Assembly: GCA_015657535.1 (NCBI GenBank)
Contig: JADHZB010001099.1
Coordinates: 65,708 to 129,707 of the forward strand
Source of the DNA: Nephromyces sp. MM_2019
Taxonomy: Eukaryota; Apicomplexa; Aconoidasida; Nephromycida
DNA length: 64,000 bases
Direction of reading: 5' to 3'
Shown here: piece after piece, positions 36,401 through 49,400 of the stretch
Numbering within the stretch: position 1 is the first letter of the stretch
Layout: each line of letters starts with the position of its first letter
Made by a program: the position numbers and the translations under genes
Notes under the pieces: model-generated
What the model saw: only the letters and a program-made list of their open reading frames with translations
Told to the model about the DNA's origin: nothing
Database searches by the model: none

Positions 36401-36465
36401 GCGTCCACAGTGTGCGTGCGCTTACTAAAAGTGGCTTTTCGCTCTGAAGCGCGTATATAGGGAAT
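33427..36465. other. Interval of less AT-rich DNA, no convincing gene
   Basis: From about 34 kb to the gap the base composition is visibly less AT-rich than on either side. Several protein-like fragments occur (for example minus 36,296-36,081) but none has a clear exon structure. Confidence 0.35.
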
Positions 36466-36515
36466 NNNNNNNNNNNNNNNNNNNNNNNNNNNNNNNNNNN
36501 NNNNNNNNNNNNNNN
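36466..36515. other. Assembly gap (50 N)
   Basis: Exactly fifty unknown bases, the usual placeholder for a scaffold join of unknown length. Order and orientation of the two sides rest on linking data, not on sequence. Confidence 0.99.
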
Positions 36516-39291
36516 TGGACGTACTCAAGTGTATCTACACTCAAGTTGACGCATTATATCTAGTGTAGTTGCATGCTCCAACAACAGTCTACCCTGCGCG
36601 TGAAAGACGTCTTTCCGCTTCAGCTTACATAGCAAGACTGCCATTCCTTTGCATGTTCTTATAAGATAAGATGGCCATTCTTACCCCATTCATCAGCCAG
36701 CTGTGTGTGCAAACCTAAAAATTGAGCGTGAGTCTGGATCATAGTCAAGATCGGCTGAGTTCGATGAGAGTTGCAGCCAAACTCAACAGGGCTGAGCCGT
36801 ACTCGACAAGATGACCTACCTTTGCAGGCCCACTGATATTTAGTGTATCATACCATGGATGACCCCTTTTAAGTTCTTTGAACCTATGGTATCACGAGTT
36901 GTAACTTCAAAGGGGCTACACAGGCTTAAAGCACCGGATAAGGCTACATAGCCATCCCATTCCATTAGTTTAGGTGCGAAAGCCCATTTTGGAGGGCAGG
37001 GTTTCCGGAGCTACGCACAATCGATGACCAATTCTGCTCTGCAGTCAGGTATTTTACAGGATATTATATTTCACAAAGAGTACAAAACAAGGCCACTCAA
37101 CTTCCGAAAAACCAGCCAACATAGCATGCAAAAGTAGCTGTCATTTTCCACGCTATGAGATTATATTTATGGGGCAGCGCTAACGCCCGTTTAATTCAAT
37201 CTATGCGTAATTTCAGCCGCTATATTTATTATTCTACAACGGTTATAAACTGTATGACAAGTGGACTTTGACATTCCAAAGCACAAGAGCACTAATTGTA
37301 GCTGTGCACAATTTTTTGCAAAAAATATATTTTCGGACTAGAGAGATTCCAAGGTATTAAAAAAACATTTTAGCTACTGCCAGAAAGCAGTAGCACAGGC
37401 GCAGCAGCTACTCCAAAGGATCAGAAGCAATTCTGTATTACGAGATTTTCATCAGATTGAAAAAGTAAAACCAATAGATCAGTGAAATGCCTCCAATCGA
37501 TACTTCGCCAGTGGGTTACTGAAGGCGGGGGTAAATTTATCTAAGCCTACTATAATTAATGATAATTTCTTGAAGTATTATATATTAACAATGTGCTGCA
37601 CCTTTTAATAATCCTATTATACACAAATAAATTATTTAAGGAAATTATCAAGAAGAGTGCGCTGTCACATGTCATGCAGAAAGAAGTCTTCGATGCAGCT
37701 GTTCATGGGATTATAAAGTAATAAACGGATGCTATTTCATATTCATAATGGGTCACAACGTAATGTCGTAAATGCCTAAATTCACAGCAAAATACTCTCC
37801 ATTACTTTGAGCAATCATGCATCATTACAGTTGCATAGCGTCACAATTCTTCAACATCAAGGGGATAGGTCATAAACATAGCAGAACATAATTTTTAACG
37901 TTCATGGAGCCGAGATCACGCAGCTCTATGTAAAATCGCCAAGCTGTGTATCATTCCGCAACGATTTCAGCCGTATATGTGAAAATCTATAGTTTGAGTA
38001 GACTGTGTAACTAAAAAGAATATATGTTTCATGTTCACCGATATGATACCATATGTAGTAAATAGATTTGACTTTCACACAATAAATATATTGCTTTATA
38101 GACAGCAAGGAGCGTAAGCACTCCGCTGAATTCTTAATAGGATTATTTGGGGTTCCCGTAGTGTACCAGCGAGCTTCGAGCTAACAATGAGCACCTTCTG
38201 CTCAACTTTTACATTTGGTTACGGTAATATCAACTTTCTTCTCACTTGAAAATTTTTTTTACAGCTAGTCAACTGAAGGTGATATCACAAATAAAATCTA
38301 GTATCTTTTCTCATTGCTAGCAATTCAGTTTTGATACGCGATTTTCCGTAACATTTCCCAATGCATGCCTTTGACATAAGAAATACGGCAGTGAAGAGTA
38401 TTTGGGCGGACACAAATAAATAATACAGAAAAAGAATCTGCACGCAGCCGCGAAATTAGCATAATTGCTTATAACGGTATACAACTCGGTTCTATAGTGA
38501 GATTACCCCCAGAATTTTGTGGTTCATACCTCAGATATACAAGTACTGAGATAACTGAATTGCCTAACCAAATTCACTGAAAGCGTTCGTAAGCACTATA
38601 GTTAAATAATGCGATTGCTAAATAATTACAGACCACTTCTACACAAAAGTTTCTACCAAGTGTACGTCATTTGCTGGAGAAATTCTAATATGCTGAAGTT
38701 GGCAACAGCATCGCTCTTGATAAAAATTCTAGTAGGATCAAGAAAAGTAGCTCATCTGCATGCCGTTTTAATATGCAAGTGTCACCAAACTCCATATAGC
38801 GCTGCTAGCACTATCTTCGCTATTTACGTTGGTGGAAAAGGCGATAGTTAGCATCATTTCTCACAAAATCCAAACTAGCAAAAATACTTGAGAAAAATTA
38901 AATCATGCAGGAATGTAATCCTGCAGAAAGTTTATAAAATATTAGAATAATTTTAAATGAGAGAAAGCAATAAAGCTTTTAAAAAAATTACTTTGCGCAA
39001 ATAAATAACAAACCCAAAACAAGCATAGTAACAAAGGACCTCAATGTAACCCGTTGGTGCATCAATATTAAGGTAAACTTTTGCCACAAAGTTACACCAA
39101 ATCGTAAAACATTCCGACAACTATTAGCATAAAGCTTAAAAAACACTTTCTAAGTGAATTATGTCATGAAAGGCTATCAAAAGAATCATCATTTGGTTTT
39201 ATGAATTGAATTCTTTTTATTAAGTATATGCAAAAGAAAAACGCTAATTGGTTAAAAACATCGTCTAATTCCAGAATTATCCGGGGGAAAT
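36516..39291. other. Non-coding interval right of the gap
   Basis: No exon with paired splice signals was seen. The 3' untranslated region of the orphan minus-strand gene should lie at the right edge. Confidence 0.4.
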
Positions 39292-41977
39292 CTATAGAAT
39301 AACATCTTCAAAATCCTTGTCACAGTACCTCAAAGTTTCAAAGTACTCCTTAATGGGAAAATGCACGAATACACTGCTATATCGAAGTGTCGCATAGCGG
39401 AGGTACCTAACTAGTTTGTTGAGAAAGTTGCCTGAATGAGGCATGAATTTCACTCTTTCGCCAAGTACTAAAAAGTCCTGGAGGCCCACATTTACAGGCA
39501 TGGCAAAAATAGTAACGACTAAACAATTGATATGGGTGTCCTTATTAACCAGAGGCCATGTTCTAAAACTTTCATCCGCTGCAAAAAGTTCAACAAAAAA
39601 AAATTTTAATAGATGCAGTTGATAATTCGTGAATTCAAGCAATAGTAAAACGTTAGGTGCAAACATGCGCTCCTTCCGATCTCACACAGACTACGTCGAT
39701 TAAAATACCAGCATCCTTACTCAGGTGCCTTGACCATACTTTCAACTATTGCACTCAAGGCTAGTTTGTACTGAAATACATATTTATTTTTTGAAAGCAT
39801 ATTTTGAGAGTCGATGTTTCAAAATTTAAAACATCTATGAAAGTTTCGATGCGGCAAAAATTTATTACCCTCGAAGTAAAATTTCATAGACCTGCCACTT
39901 ATAACTACACATTGCGTCATACAATTTTCTTGCAGTGTATTTTTGGTTGTAGCCTCTAGTAAATGCATTTTAAAGTTAACTAGAAGCTACTTCTACGCTG
40001 AAACGAAAGGATATCCCGTAAGTAGCAACATAAACATATTTTTCAAGCCACTGACAAAAACATGTGAAAGTTATGAAGGGGAAAAAGAACTACATTAATC
40101 GCATAAATAATTGAGTTTGTATTAAGGCTAAGAATTAAAAAAACCCATGCACACTTTTAAAAGTTAAGCAAAAAAAATTACTTTCAGTAGTTAAATAAAT
40201 TCTCCCACAAAAAATATCTACTTTACCAAGCTATACCCGTATGGCATGGAGCAGCAGACGTGAGACTAACTGGCGTTTCACAACGCCGCAGCATCCATCG
40301 AGAAATGTTAGCATCAGTGAAATATCGCTGAGCAACCGTCAAAAAAGCTGTTAACACAGTTAGAATAGAAAACTCATTATCAACATTAGGGGACACAGCA
40401 GACGTAGGCGCATTTTCGGGTATAGCAATATTCTTCTTACTGCGTTTAAGTTTTGAGGTAGCATAAAATGTGGTAGAATTTTCCTCATTTAAATCGCTAC
40501 AGATATTTCCGTCCTTACAAAGTGGATGATAAAAAACAATTAAAGACAGCAACTCCTCTAGCTCAGGAAGACTACCCAGCACACGGAACAGGGTATCCTT
40601 ATTCGCCTTTACACGCCCAGTTAGATCAATATCATCCGTGTATTTAATTAATAATCGCTTTAAGGAGGTAAGCACATCACTCAAAGATGAATTATTGTAC
40701 TTGCGCACCCCACACTTCAGCTCAACTGATAATGTTTGTGGATGCTTGTCTATATGACTGTTTTGCCTCACATCTCCGCATACTGAGCCTTGGAGTTGTT
40801 TGGTTCCAGAAGCACATTCCAAGCTTGCAGAAGAATTCTTAGTACATACAGGAGAAGCTTCACACTGGCTTGCCGTCGAATGATCTTCAGCCACTTTCGA
40901 CAGTACAGTCGGCTTATGCTGTTGATTGTTGTCCCTGCAAATTGAATTAAGGGAGGAAATTTCATCAAAAAATTTCCTCAAAAGTAAATAGCTTCAGTAA
41001 TAGAGCGACCAGCGAGTAGATATTATATACATTCGTTTTACTTACACTTCAATGAATCTGGGAAAGGACCACTCAAACATACCTTGAGCATGTCGACTTG
41101 TAGTTGGCATAGGTAGCTCTCGACAGGCTATCATATTACCCCTTGATAGTATTATCCTTGCATTCTTAAACATGAAGCAGTATCTCTACATAATTAGCGA
41201 AAATAAATTTTGTACCCTCATTTAACTACACACCACTTTAACAGACTATAAATCGAAGATACTTTAGAATTCCGAACTATTTTCAAGCTTGGCTAATAAC
41301 CTTAACACCACACAATTCCACTATAGGCTTAGTCAAGCTTATATACTTTTGATGCGCATCATAATGACTAGAGCGCTGCATCCACTAGATCTAAAAGTTT
41401 TCATCAATGCCAGCGTAATTGCACAGGCTGCCACAGGTTAAAAAACTTCAAGATTAAATCCAATACTAAGCAGAAAGAGTGGGCAAGTCATAGTTAACAA
41501 AAGGCTCAATAGCGCAAGGTAGAAGCAAAATGCACTTATTAAATTTCTTGAAGCATTGAAAAAAAACCTTTTTGGGAAGTACCATGTGGGCTTTTCGCCA
41601 CGTTGGTCAGCATTTCTTGAATTTTTAATCCTATCCGCAAGGAGTATCTGCTGTGCCTGTATCTGGGTTGGAGTAAATTTATCTTCATCGTCCGAAAGGG
41701 ACTCACGTAATAAATACTCTACAGTGGGAGGTGCCTCCTGAATTGGCCCACGCTGGCATAAGAGCAGTGCTTTCAAGCTCGGCGGGCACTCCTGAAGATG
41801 ATGAGCTATACTGCGGAACAATGCTGAGTGCATCGCAACAGCGGCGGAATGTTTTACCAAAAAGCCTCCGTCACATTTTAAATGATTGTCCCAATTCAGC
41901 AAGAAGATTATTCGATTCCAGCCGAATCCCTCAGATATCTCAAAGATACTTTTGAAGTCTACCCTAACAAAATTCAT
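39292..41977 (-). CDS. Orphan three-exon gene, 459 residues, unknown function
   Basis: Exons on the minus strand: 41977-41583, 40934-40237, 39578-39292. Junctions are GT-AG (donors GTACTT and GTATAG; acceptors TTTGCAG and TTTTTGCAG), phases 2 then 1 match, and the total of 1,380 nt is an exact codon multiple. ATG at 41,977 directly follows an in-frame TAG. Exon 1 is mixed alpha/beta in character (SAAVAMHSALFRSIAHHLQE) with an acidic SLSDDEDKFTPTQIQAQQIL stretch. Exon 2 has a Ser/Thr/Cys-rich part, then Leu-rich helices (LTSLKRLLIKY, LGSLPELEELLSLIV) and a basic KLKRSKKN patch. Exon 3 contains FVHFPIKEYFETLRYCDKDF near the stop. No domain is recognised, and no membrane span or signal peptide is clear. 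Further 5' exons cannot be excluded. Confidence 0.55.
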
Positions 41978-43262
41978 CTAGTTGAGTTTGATGCTACCCT
42001 ATCAGCCACCAGAGGGTGACGTGAAACAAAGTAAGGCAATAATAAAAGATGACATATACCTTAAGTGCAAATTTTGCGTTCCACTTTACTACACCATTTC
42101 AACTTAGCTTCGAATTATTTTCCTTGCAGCTGTGTTCTCTGTTTCCTGCTTTTATGGAGTATGTCCCGAAACTGTCATAACAGTGAATGCGTGGTCTGCA
42201 GGTGATGCCAAGAAATTTCGGCCGATTATTGAATAAGCAGAGCCCGGAACGCAATACCGGCAATGCGGAAACTGAAGTTATAGTCTGCTTGTACTTCTTC
42301 GGAAGCCCGAAAGAGGATATGAAAATGAGATTATCAAATTGCCAGGAGAAAGAGCGGTAGAGCACCATTACTCTTCAGCATATTAACATTACAAAGCATA
42401 GAAAATATCACGTCTACTTTATTTAGGCTCGCTTCTATATTTTAATGACGCTACGAATTGCTCAATTTTTTTTTTGGGTGTGTAAGTACATGCTTTAAAC
42501 AGCTGCCAGGTGAATGCTGCAACGTACACTGGGGCCAATGGATCTGCACATCAGCTATAAGAAATATCACTAAGAAAACCAATATAATTTTATTTTCTGG
42601 AAATTAAAAAAAAACCAAAGTGTTCAAAGAGTAAACTAAATAATGAGCTCATTTTTGGTAACATGTATTGAATTATATACTGTGCGGAAACGCTCTAATG
42701 CAAGTATTTCTTAAGTTAAAAAAGTTTTCGCTCGCCAAAATAGACGTTGCGGATGTTTCGTTTTGAGGTTGCAAAGCAGTACCCATATGACACTACAACT
42801 CATAGCATAGTGTGAAGAAAACTGAAGCAAATACCTCTAATGCCTCCCATTGGTGAAGTGATATTATCGAAGTCTATACACCGATATATCTTGTGGTCAA
42901 CGCTGATATTTAAGGAGTATTGTGCGATGGCATGTCTTATGATACGTTCGCACGCAATGTGCATTCGGATTCATTATGTGGAGTGAGGAAGTCGTGCTGA
43001 ACGATGAGCTCCGGCAACGGCTCGACAATTCAAGACAAAATCTTTCTAAGCAGCACGAAATTTAATACATTGGGCGCACCAACTGCTGAAGACCGCGCTA
43101 GCTGTAAGAATTGGAGCTGCTCGTGCTTCTCTTCTACATTGTGTCGGTATTTTTGATGCAATATTTTTTCAGAATATTTTTCTTGCATCCTTTTCGAAAG
43201 TAAAATGATTATCTTCGAAGTTTGTTTCAATTTTTTTCTAGTAGCAAGAGCTATACAGTTTA
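41978..43262. other. Interval without a supported gene
   Basis: A minus-strand open frame at 42,368-42,099 is protein-like but has no matching splice signals to the orphan gene. Nothing else was seen. Confidence 0.35.
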
Positions 43263-43444
43263 GCGGAATGCATTCATGAGTTCTGTCATGCCACTAGAGT
43301 ATTGCAAGCATTGTGCCTTGAGGGGCGCTTGCGCAAACGATAGAAGCAAAAAAAGTTCAGAATGCACCCTATTCCAACTCCCTAATTTTGAAGCATTAAA
43401 ATATTGTCTTAGAACAAAATCTGAGTATTTATTAACAACTCAAG
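43263..43444 (+). CDS. Candidate Cys-rich exon
   Basis: An open frame reads EYCKHCALRGACANDRSKK, then SECTLFQLPNFEALKYC, and may end at donor CAA/GTAATG (exon end 43,444). It contains five cysteines. The pattern Cys, Cys, then a Cys followed by FEAL resembles the exon at 46,371-46,472 (YCDCQQ ... KCSHSFEAL), so the two may be duplicated first exons of related secreted proteins. The start (ATG 43,276 or an upstream acceptor) is unsure. Confidence 0.3.
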
Positions 43445-44933
43445 TAATGCTTCCAAGATAAATTATTCTATCCAGACTCACCGCAGCAATAATTGCTCAG
43501 ACGATTTCTTGGTACCTTATGGTAGGATGTGGTAATGTGAATGCATGAGCCGCTATAAACGTGCGACGTCTGCTCTGTCCCAGCAGCAAAATTTCTGTTT
43601 GTGTGGCTGATGATAGGTTGTTGTTATTACTAATACCATACAAGAGTAATTGATTGCATATTTACAGGATGTGCAGGACTGCGTGTAACCAGCTGCAAAT
43701 ACAGGTAATAAACTTTTTAGCAAGTGCTTGGGAAACAGTAGAGCCACTCCCCCATCGTCAAAACGCGCCCCTAATTTAAGCCTATCTAGGACTTAGGGGA
43801 GATTCTAGGAATTCATTGCTTTGATGCTTCTACCACATAAAACGACTGTTGAATAGCCTAGAGCAGCATACAAATTTATTTTAAGATAACATTTCAATGG
43901 AAGGCAGTGTAAATATCGCGATAAATCTCTATAGACGATTAAAAGATTCGGTGATTACACTCGATAAGACTCTTCATATGTTTTTTTTAAAAAAATTTCC
44001 AAGAGGTAACGTGTATTATCGGTAAAAATAGATATTATTAGCTGTTCATACAAGTGCGAGGGGACCCCTAATCTCATTATGGTAATGACGCAGCTCAAAC
44101 TGGTGAAAGAAAATGCACAAAAAAATACGAGGTTTTGTATTACACATCTTGCAGCAATTAGGCTCAGTAATCATTAACAGCGAAAAAGAAGTTAGGTCCG
44201 GCGTACTGTAGCGAACTTCTAAACATGGAAAATGAGCTGCATGCTACGTAAACTTTCTAATAAAAAGCGAATTAGCGGAATGCGGTAAAGCCATAGAAAA
44301 AAAATGCTTGTTGAGCGTTCGAGGCAAAAGTTTTATTCTTGCATTTTTAGCGAAGAAGTTCTACGGCCCCTGGTCCCATATCCCTCCAGTCGAAAAATTA
44401 ATACTCGAGTTTTTTTAGTTAAGAAAAGCTGGCTGCCGCAACTTCCTTTGAATTTTTATGCAGCAGGCACTGTATTGAATTAAATAGAAAGGAGCCTCAT
44501 TGCACACCCATTTTTTTGCTGTCATTACATGCTACAATATAGCTATATCGTTGGCATGCCAAGTATGATAAGGCCCTAGGAAATTTTTTGAAAGAATTTT
44601 TCAGATCAGAAAATCCTTCTCTACTAACGCCTTCAGTACACAAAAAAGTCCGCCTGTCATATCATGAATAAAAATGAGCTTGAGGGATATTAATTAGCCA
44701 ACTTCGAATAATTCAAAATACATGGAAGCAAAAAAGTAAGCTCCCATGCCATAGATAGAAGCTACAAAATGAATATCCATGTTTTCACAGCTCCCACTCT
44801 TCGGTGGGCAATATAACGTACTAATCCTTTTTTGTAGACAAAGCACAGAAAGGAAAAATGTAAAACAGACACTTATTGTAGCTATTATAGGCTCAATGGA
44901 AGAAGGCGCTCATTTTTTATGATTTTTAATGCT

Positions 44934-45188
44934 CAGCTGCCTGACTTGCAAGTCGCTACTAATTTAGCTCGACGTAGGTATCGTAGTCTTTCCAAAGTAG
45001 AGATTAAGATTTCAAAACATTTTGGGATATTTGAAAGCAAACTTCCAAAAGCTGTGACTTGCCTCTTGCTCCTCCGTTGCTACCTGCATACGCCTGGTAC
45101 TCTTCTAGCTGCCCGTGAGAGCTTTTTTGCGGTACTAATGTTTTCTACGCAGCGGGCGGCTTTAAGATTAAAAAAAACCTTCAAGTGA
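44934..45188 (+). CDS. Candidate exon, basic and Leu-rich, unknown product
   Basis: After an acceptor near 44,933 (AATGCTCAG) the frame reads LPDLQVATNLARRRYRSLSK, AVTCLLLLRCYLHTPGTLLA and RAALRLKKTF, then reaches TGA at 45,186-45,188 (a donor AA/GTGAAA just before the stop is also possible). It is the first of the plus-strand exon series but has no clear phase partner. Confidence 0.3.
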   Translation, partial: QLPDLQVATNLARRRYRSLSKVEIKISKHFGIFESKLPKAVTCLLLLRCYLHTPGTLLAARESFFAVLMFSTQRAALRLKKTFK

Positions 45189-45617
45189 AAATAAAAGAGC
45201 TCCGTGCTGAAATATTATAGTCGATGGCTGTCTCAATTTAAATATATCTGCAGTTTTGCCCTAGTTACGCAGCCATCGCTGAGCTGTTGTTTTATTTGAG
45301 GCGACTTTAAGCTTCACCGCCAGGCCATCAGGCATGTGGCAAGATAGCGCCTGACAGTAAAGGTGTCGTGCACGTGGCAACGACATTATACCTGGTAGAA
45401 CTGCTCATCTCCGTGTGGGTTACTACACCGCAGCTACGGAGCCATGTAAAGTCACATTAGCGAGAGCAAATTGCCCAAATTACTCATTTATTTTACGATT
45501 TAGCGGCTGCACCTTTGTGCCATCAAGACTTCCCAGCGTGCTGCGCCAAAAAGACCTCGAAAATTACAACGGTTACGGCTTGAAATGATACCGCTGGTGT
45601 GCTTCGGTTGTCCGCAG

Positions 45618-45773
45618 CATTTAGAGGGGGTATAGCTAAACCTCTCGAATTGAAAACTTACTTGATAAAGCTTACTGCAGACCGTGATCCAGAAGCTATT
45701 TTACTCTTGGCTGTTTTGCGGAGGGATTTTTCTAACGTTTCAAGAAATGATATACAGCGCAAATGTACTAAAG
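45618..45773 (+). CDS. Exon, phase 1 in and out, unknown product
   Basis: 156 nt between acceptor TTGTCCGCAG and donor G/GTAAAA. Reads AFRGGIAKPLELKTYLIKLT, then DPEAILLLAVLRRDFSN and RKCTK. Phase 1 at both ends matches the next exon if that exon starts at 46,371. Confidence 0.4.
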
Positions 45774-46303
45774 GTAAAATTCTGTATTAAGGACTTAAAA
45801 TTTAGTATCTAGGCCTGTAAAATTTTGATGACAGAATTTAGTTCCAAAGGAGTGAATTTCATTTTGTTATTTTCTTGTTGGAATATTTATCGCTAATAAG
45901 AGTTAAAATAAATGTCAGACAGAAGTTTGATTTTCGAACCTTAGTATCGCAATAAGCAACCAAACTTCGTTATTCATTCTTCCCTCAGTCAAATCCAGAA
46001 GCGCCGTAAAGGGTGAGATGAAGGGCACTTACGAGTGACTCCTAGATTAAAGCCTTATAACGCGGCTCAATCAGTTGTGAATGAGCATGCTAATAGGAGC
46101 TTTAAAATGACTTTATAATAAGCCACATCTGAGGAAAGCAGGGAACACCTGCGTTAGGGCCTGCAGCGCTAGTTTGAAACACGAAAAAAATCGTAGACAC
46201 AAAGGGCAATAGAGTATCCCGAAATTAGTATTTAAATTCGAGCTTGCAATTCCAAACAAGTGTCTTTGTTGTCCAATGGCCTACAAGACGAACTTATCAA
46301 GAG

Positions 46304-46472
46304 ATGGCGCGCTTCATAATATATTCATACTATTTGCTTGCTTTTTTTATAACTATTTCGAAAAATGCAGGAGCCTATTGTGACTGTCAGCAGACAGGTA
46401 ATAGGCTCTCCAACGAAGAACCTCCGAAATGTTCGCATAGCTTCGAGGCATTGGAGCTTCAGGAAGCACCAG
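46304..46472 (+). CDS. Putative first exon: signal peptide and Cys motif
   Basis: MARFIIYSYYLLAFFITISK followed by NAGA-YC is a good secretory signal with cleavage after NAGA. The mature part has YCDCQQTGNRLSNEE, KCSHSFEALELQEAP. Donor G/GTATCA, phase 1. Alternatively 46,371 is an acceptor (AAAAATGCAG) and the exon continues from 45,773, whose phase also fits. Confidence 0.4.
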
Positions 46473-49400
46473 GTATCAATCAGGGAGAAATGTATTTGTT
46501 TCGTATTACTAAAGTTTTGTAAGAGGAAGATATTGCAAAGCACACGAGCTAAAGTAGGACTAAATATAGTGAACCACGTCGAATTTCTCAGAACAAAACT
46601 TGATGCAGCATTTCACCTGTGTTTCATAATCAAAAAACTTCAATCACCCTTAGAGGTATCAACGTCAGAAAAGCTATCCTACTCATTGTAGCAACTCAGA
46701 AATTACATGATATAGCCATATACAATGAGTTTATGTCCGGTAAGCTGGAAAAATAGTATCGTGCCACCCAGATTCAAGCATAGCCCAGGTCCCACCATAG
46801 ACAGTAAACCCACTTAATGTATTCTATTACATATTGTACAGCGCTCTCTCAAATTAGAAAAGATAATTTTTTTTAACTGGTGATAACTCATTTGTTGAAA
46901 AGAGTTTCCATAGTATTTGTTTTATATCAACAATACCTCAAGTAACTATAATGGGAAATATGAGGTTAATGGAAGTTTTACATGCGCACCAGCTGTCAGC
47001 CATAGAGAACACCGTGCTAAGAAATGTGAGATGATCATGAAATGATGTCTATGAAACGTCCTCAAGTACTTTAGAAACTGCAAATTATTCATTCAAAACT
47101 TTTGCCAACTGAGGCTTCTATCGTTGCAGCTTCCAGAGACTCTATATATAGAGAAGCATTCGCTCAGCTTCGAGAAGATATCGTCCAATATGGTAAGAGG
47201 GAACTTATCGATGACATTCGAAAATGGGAACTTGCTATTCCCGGCTGGCTTTTTAGCAAAAAGAATTTTAAAAATATTCCTAGAACTTGATGTGGTGCTT
47301 TTGTAATGGATCACCACATGATAAGTTTTAAAGGGTTAGCTAGCTGCGCAATACTAAAGGCGAAATTTTCCTTTGCTCCAATCAAAAAAATTGAACCCGT
47401 AATTTCTTGTAGAATAAGGCAGAGCGTAAATAAGACCCATATTTAAACTCGCCATTATAGCGCTAAGAGGATCAAGCAAAAACTTGAAAAACTTTTTTGT
47501 GGGTAGCTTAGTTTTGAAAGCTATTGTGCCCAATTCTTGCTTAAGTATGGGTGTATTTTTGTTAGGTGCATAATAGATTGAAGCATCAATAGTCATAGTC
47601 ATTAAACTACGAGCTTCAAACAGAAAATTTTGGAAAATTCAGTATAAGTCATAACCGTTTTACCTTGAAGTTACGTTGATTATCGCTGCGACTCATAAGG
47701 CTTATTTCCATCTGATATACTGTAAAGTAATTATTTGAAGTGGCTGAAATAAAAATTATTTAGCGGTTATTGTTGCAATATTACAAACATATGTTTTTGA
47801 ATATAGTCTAGGTGGTTTTCTGTGATCGTGGTTCATCTTGTAGTGCGTTTTGATGATGCAGATTTTGATGGTATTGCGGGTAATAAACTACTCCCTAGAA
47901 TATCTGGCAACTATCTTTTTATGCTGTGGCCTATAAAAAGGGAAGAAAAAATTGAGGTGCTTCAAGAGATTTATTACGATATTGAATCCAAACTACGCAA
48001 GCCAGGTGGGAAAGACTTTCGATTTGAGTCAATATAAAGAAAAATAAAAATAATTTTGAAATGCTAAAATAATATAGGTTTTTTTGCTACGATAAATACT
48101 CAAAAGTATAAGAAAAAGCCTATGAGGGATAGAATCTTTAAGTGTTTGATATTAGAATCTGTGCCTTCAAAGTTTTTAAGGTTGAACAAAGGATAAACGC
48201 TGTTAAAGTTAGTATTATTTCAGATCAGTCATTGGTAGAAGCTTTGCTTGGCATTGTTGGCAAGCGGCTCTATGCAAAGAAGTCTCTAAAGGGAAATAAA
48301 CTGATGAGGAAGGAAGCCCAAAAAGCGCTAGAAAGCTTTAAAGCTGTAAAAAAACGTCGGAAGAAAAAAAACAAATTCATATTCTTGATAAATTTTTTGT
48401 TTTGCCTTTATGCCTAACAACTTAAAACTTATTTTTGACCATATAAAATAATATTAAATTAAAATTTCTTTTAGCGAAGCAATGCTTTACTAGCGTGTTA
48501 AAAGTGTTACGTAAAAATTGAGTTTCTGCCTCCTATTAATTCATAACTCTTAAGTATTGTTTAGGATAAGATACATTCCCTCCCTGCGATCGTAGTTACA
48601 TGGCGAGTTTATAAAACGCCATACATATTTTAGGGAGTTAGCTACTTTTGGCGTGGAATGTTTTCAGAAAATTAGATCATTTAATAGATAAGGCTATAGA
48701 AAGCTTTGGTATCAACAAGAAAGTTTATAGTTTACATGTCAATAGCCACAAAAGATGTGAAAGTCATGCTAAAGATATCCTTTTTAAAGTGACCTGGAAT
48801 TTGTGGAGTTCCAAATACAGGACTGCTTTTCAGCTTCGTAAATTAATCGGAACGTATCATTTTCATTTTCTGAAACATTGGGCTTGAAAAAGCATCCGCT
48901 TCTATGTTTAAAAAGTCTTCAAAAATGTAAATTGAATTCTAGCTTTTGTGCATTTTTAAAAGCTCCAAAATTATTTTTTTCACGATTGTGGTTGCGTTTG
49001 TTTTATACTGCATCTATCATAAAAGGCCTTATTAAGTTTAGCCATTTCAAACTCTCAGAGCTACCCTCCTGGAAACTTACAAATGAATTAAAAGCCCATC
49101 CTTTGCTGGCATTGCGCTCCCTTATAAAAATTGCTGTGCAGGAAATTGCACCCAAAACTCTTGATTTAGCGGTTTTCAACTCAATTAGCATGTGCAGTTC
49201 TCCCCCCAAAAAAATGCGTGGAATTGTTGCAGAGAATAAAGAAGCTTTCGAGACAGGAAATAAGGTAGCCACTGGAGTGCTCTACGTGGGATTTATCGTA
49301 ATAAGGGCGCTTATACCACCCGTCCTTCCCGGAGCTTTTATTTTTTCTTCAGTAATAAGCACCTTGTGTTTCGCAGCAATTCCACAGTTCTTTATTGAAC

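Noticed and set aside
42099..42368. 89-codon minus-strand frame upstream of the orphan gene
   Set aside because: No donor in phase with the first exon at 41,977, and an in-frame stop directly precedes that ATG.
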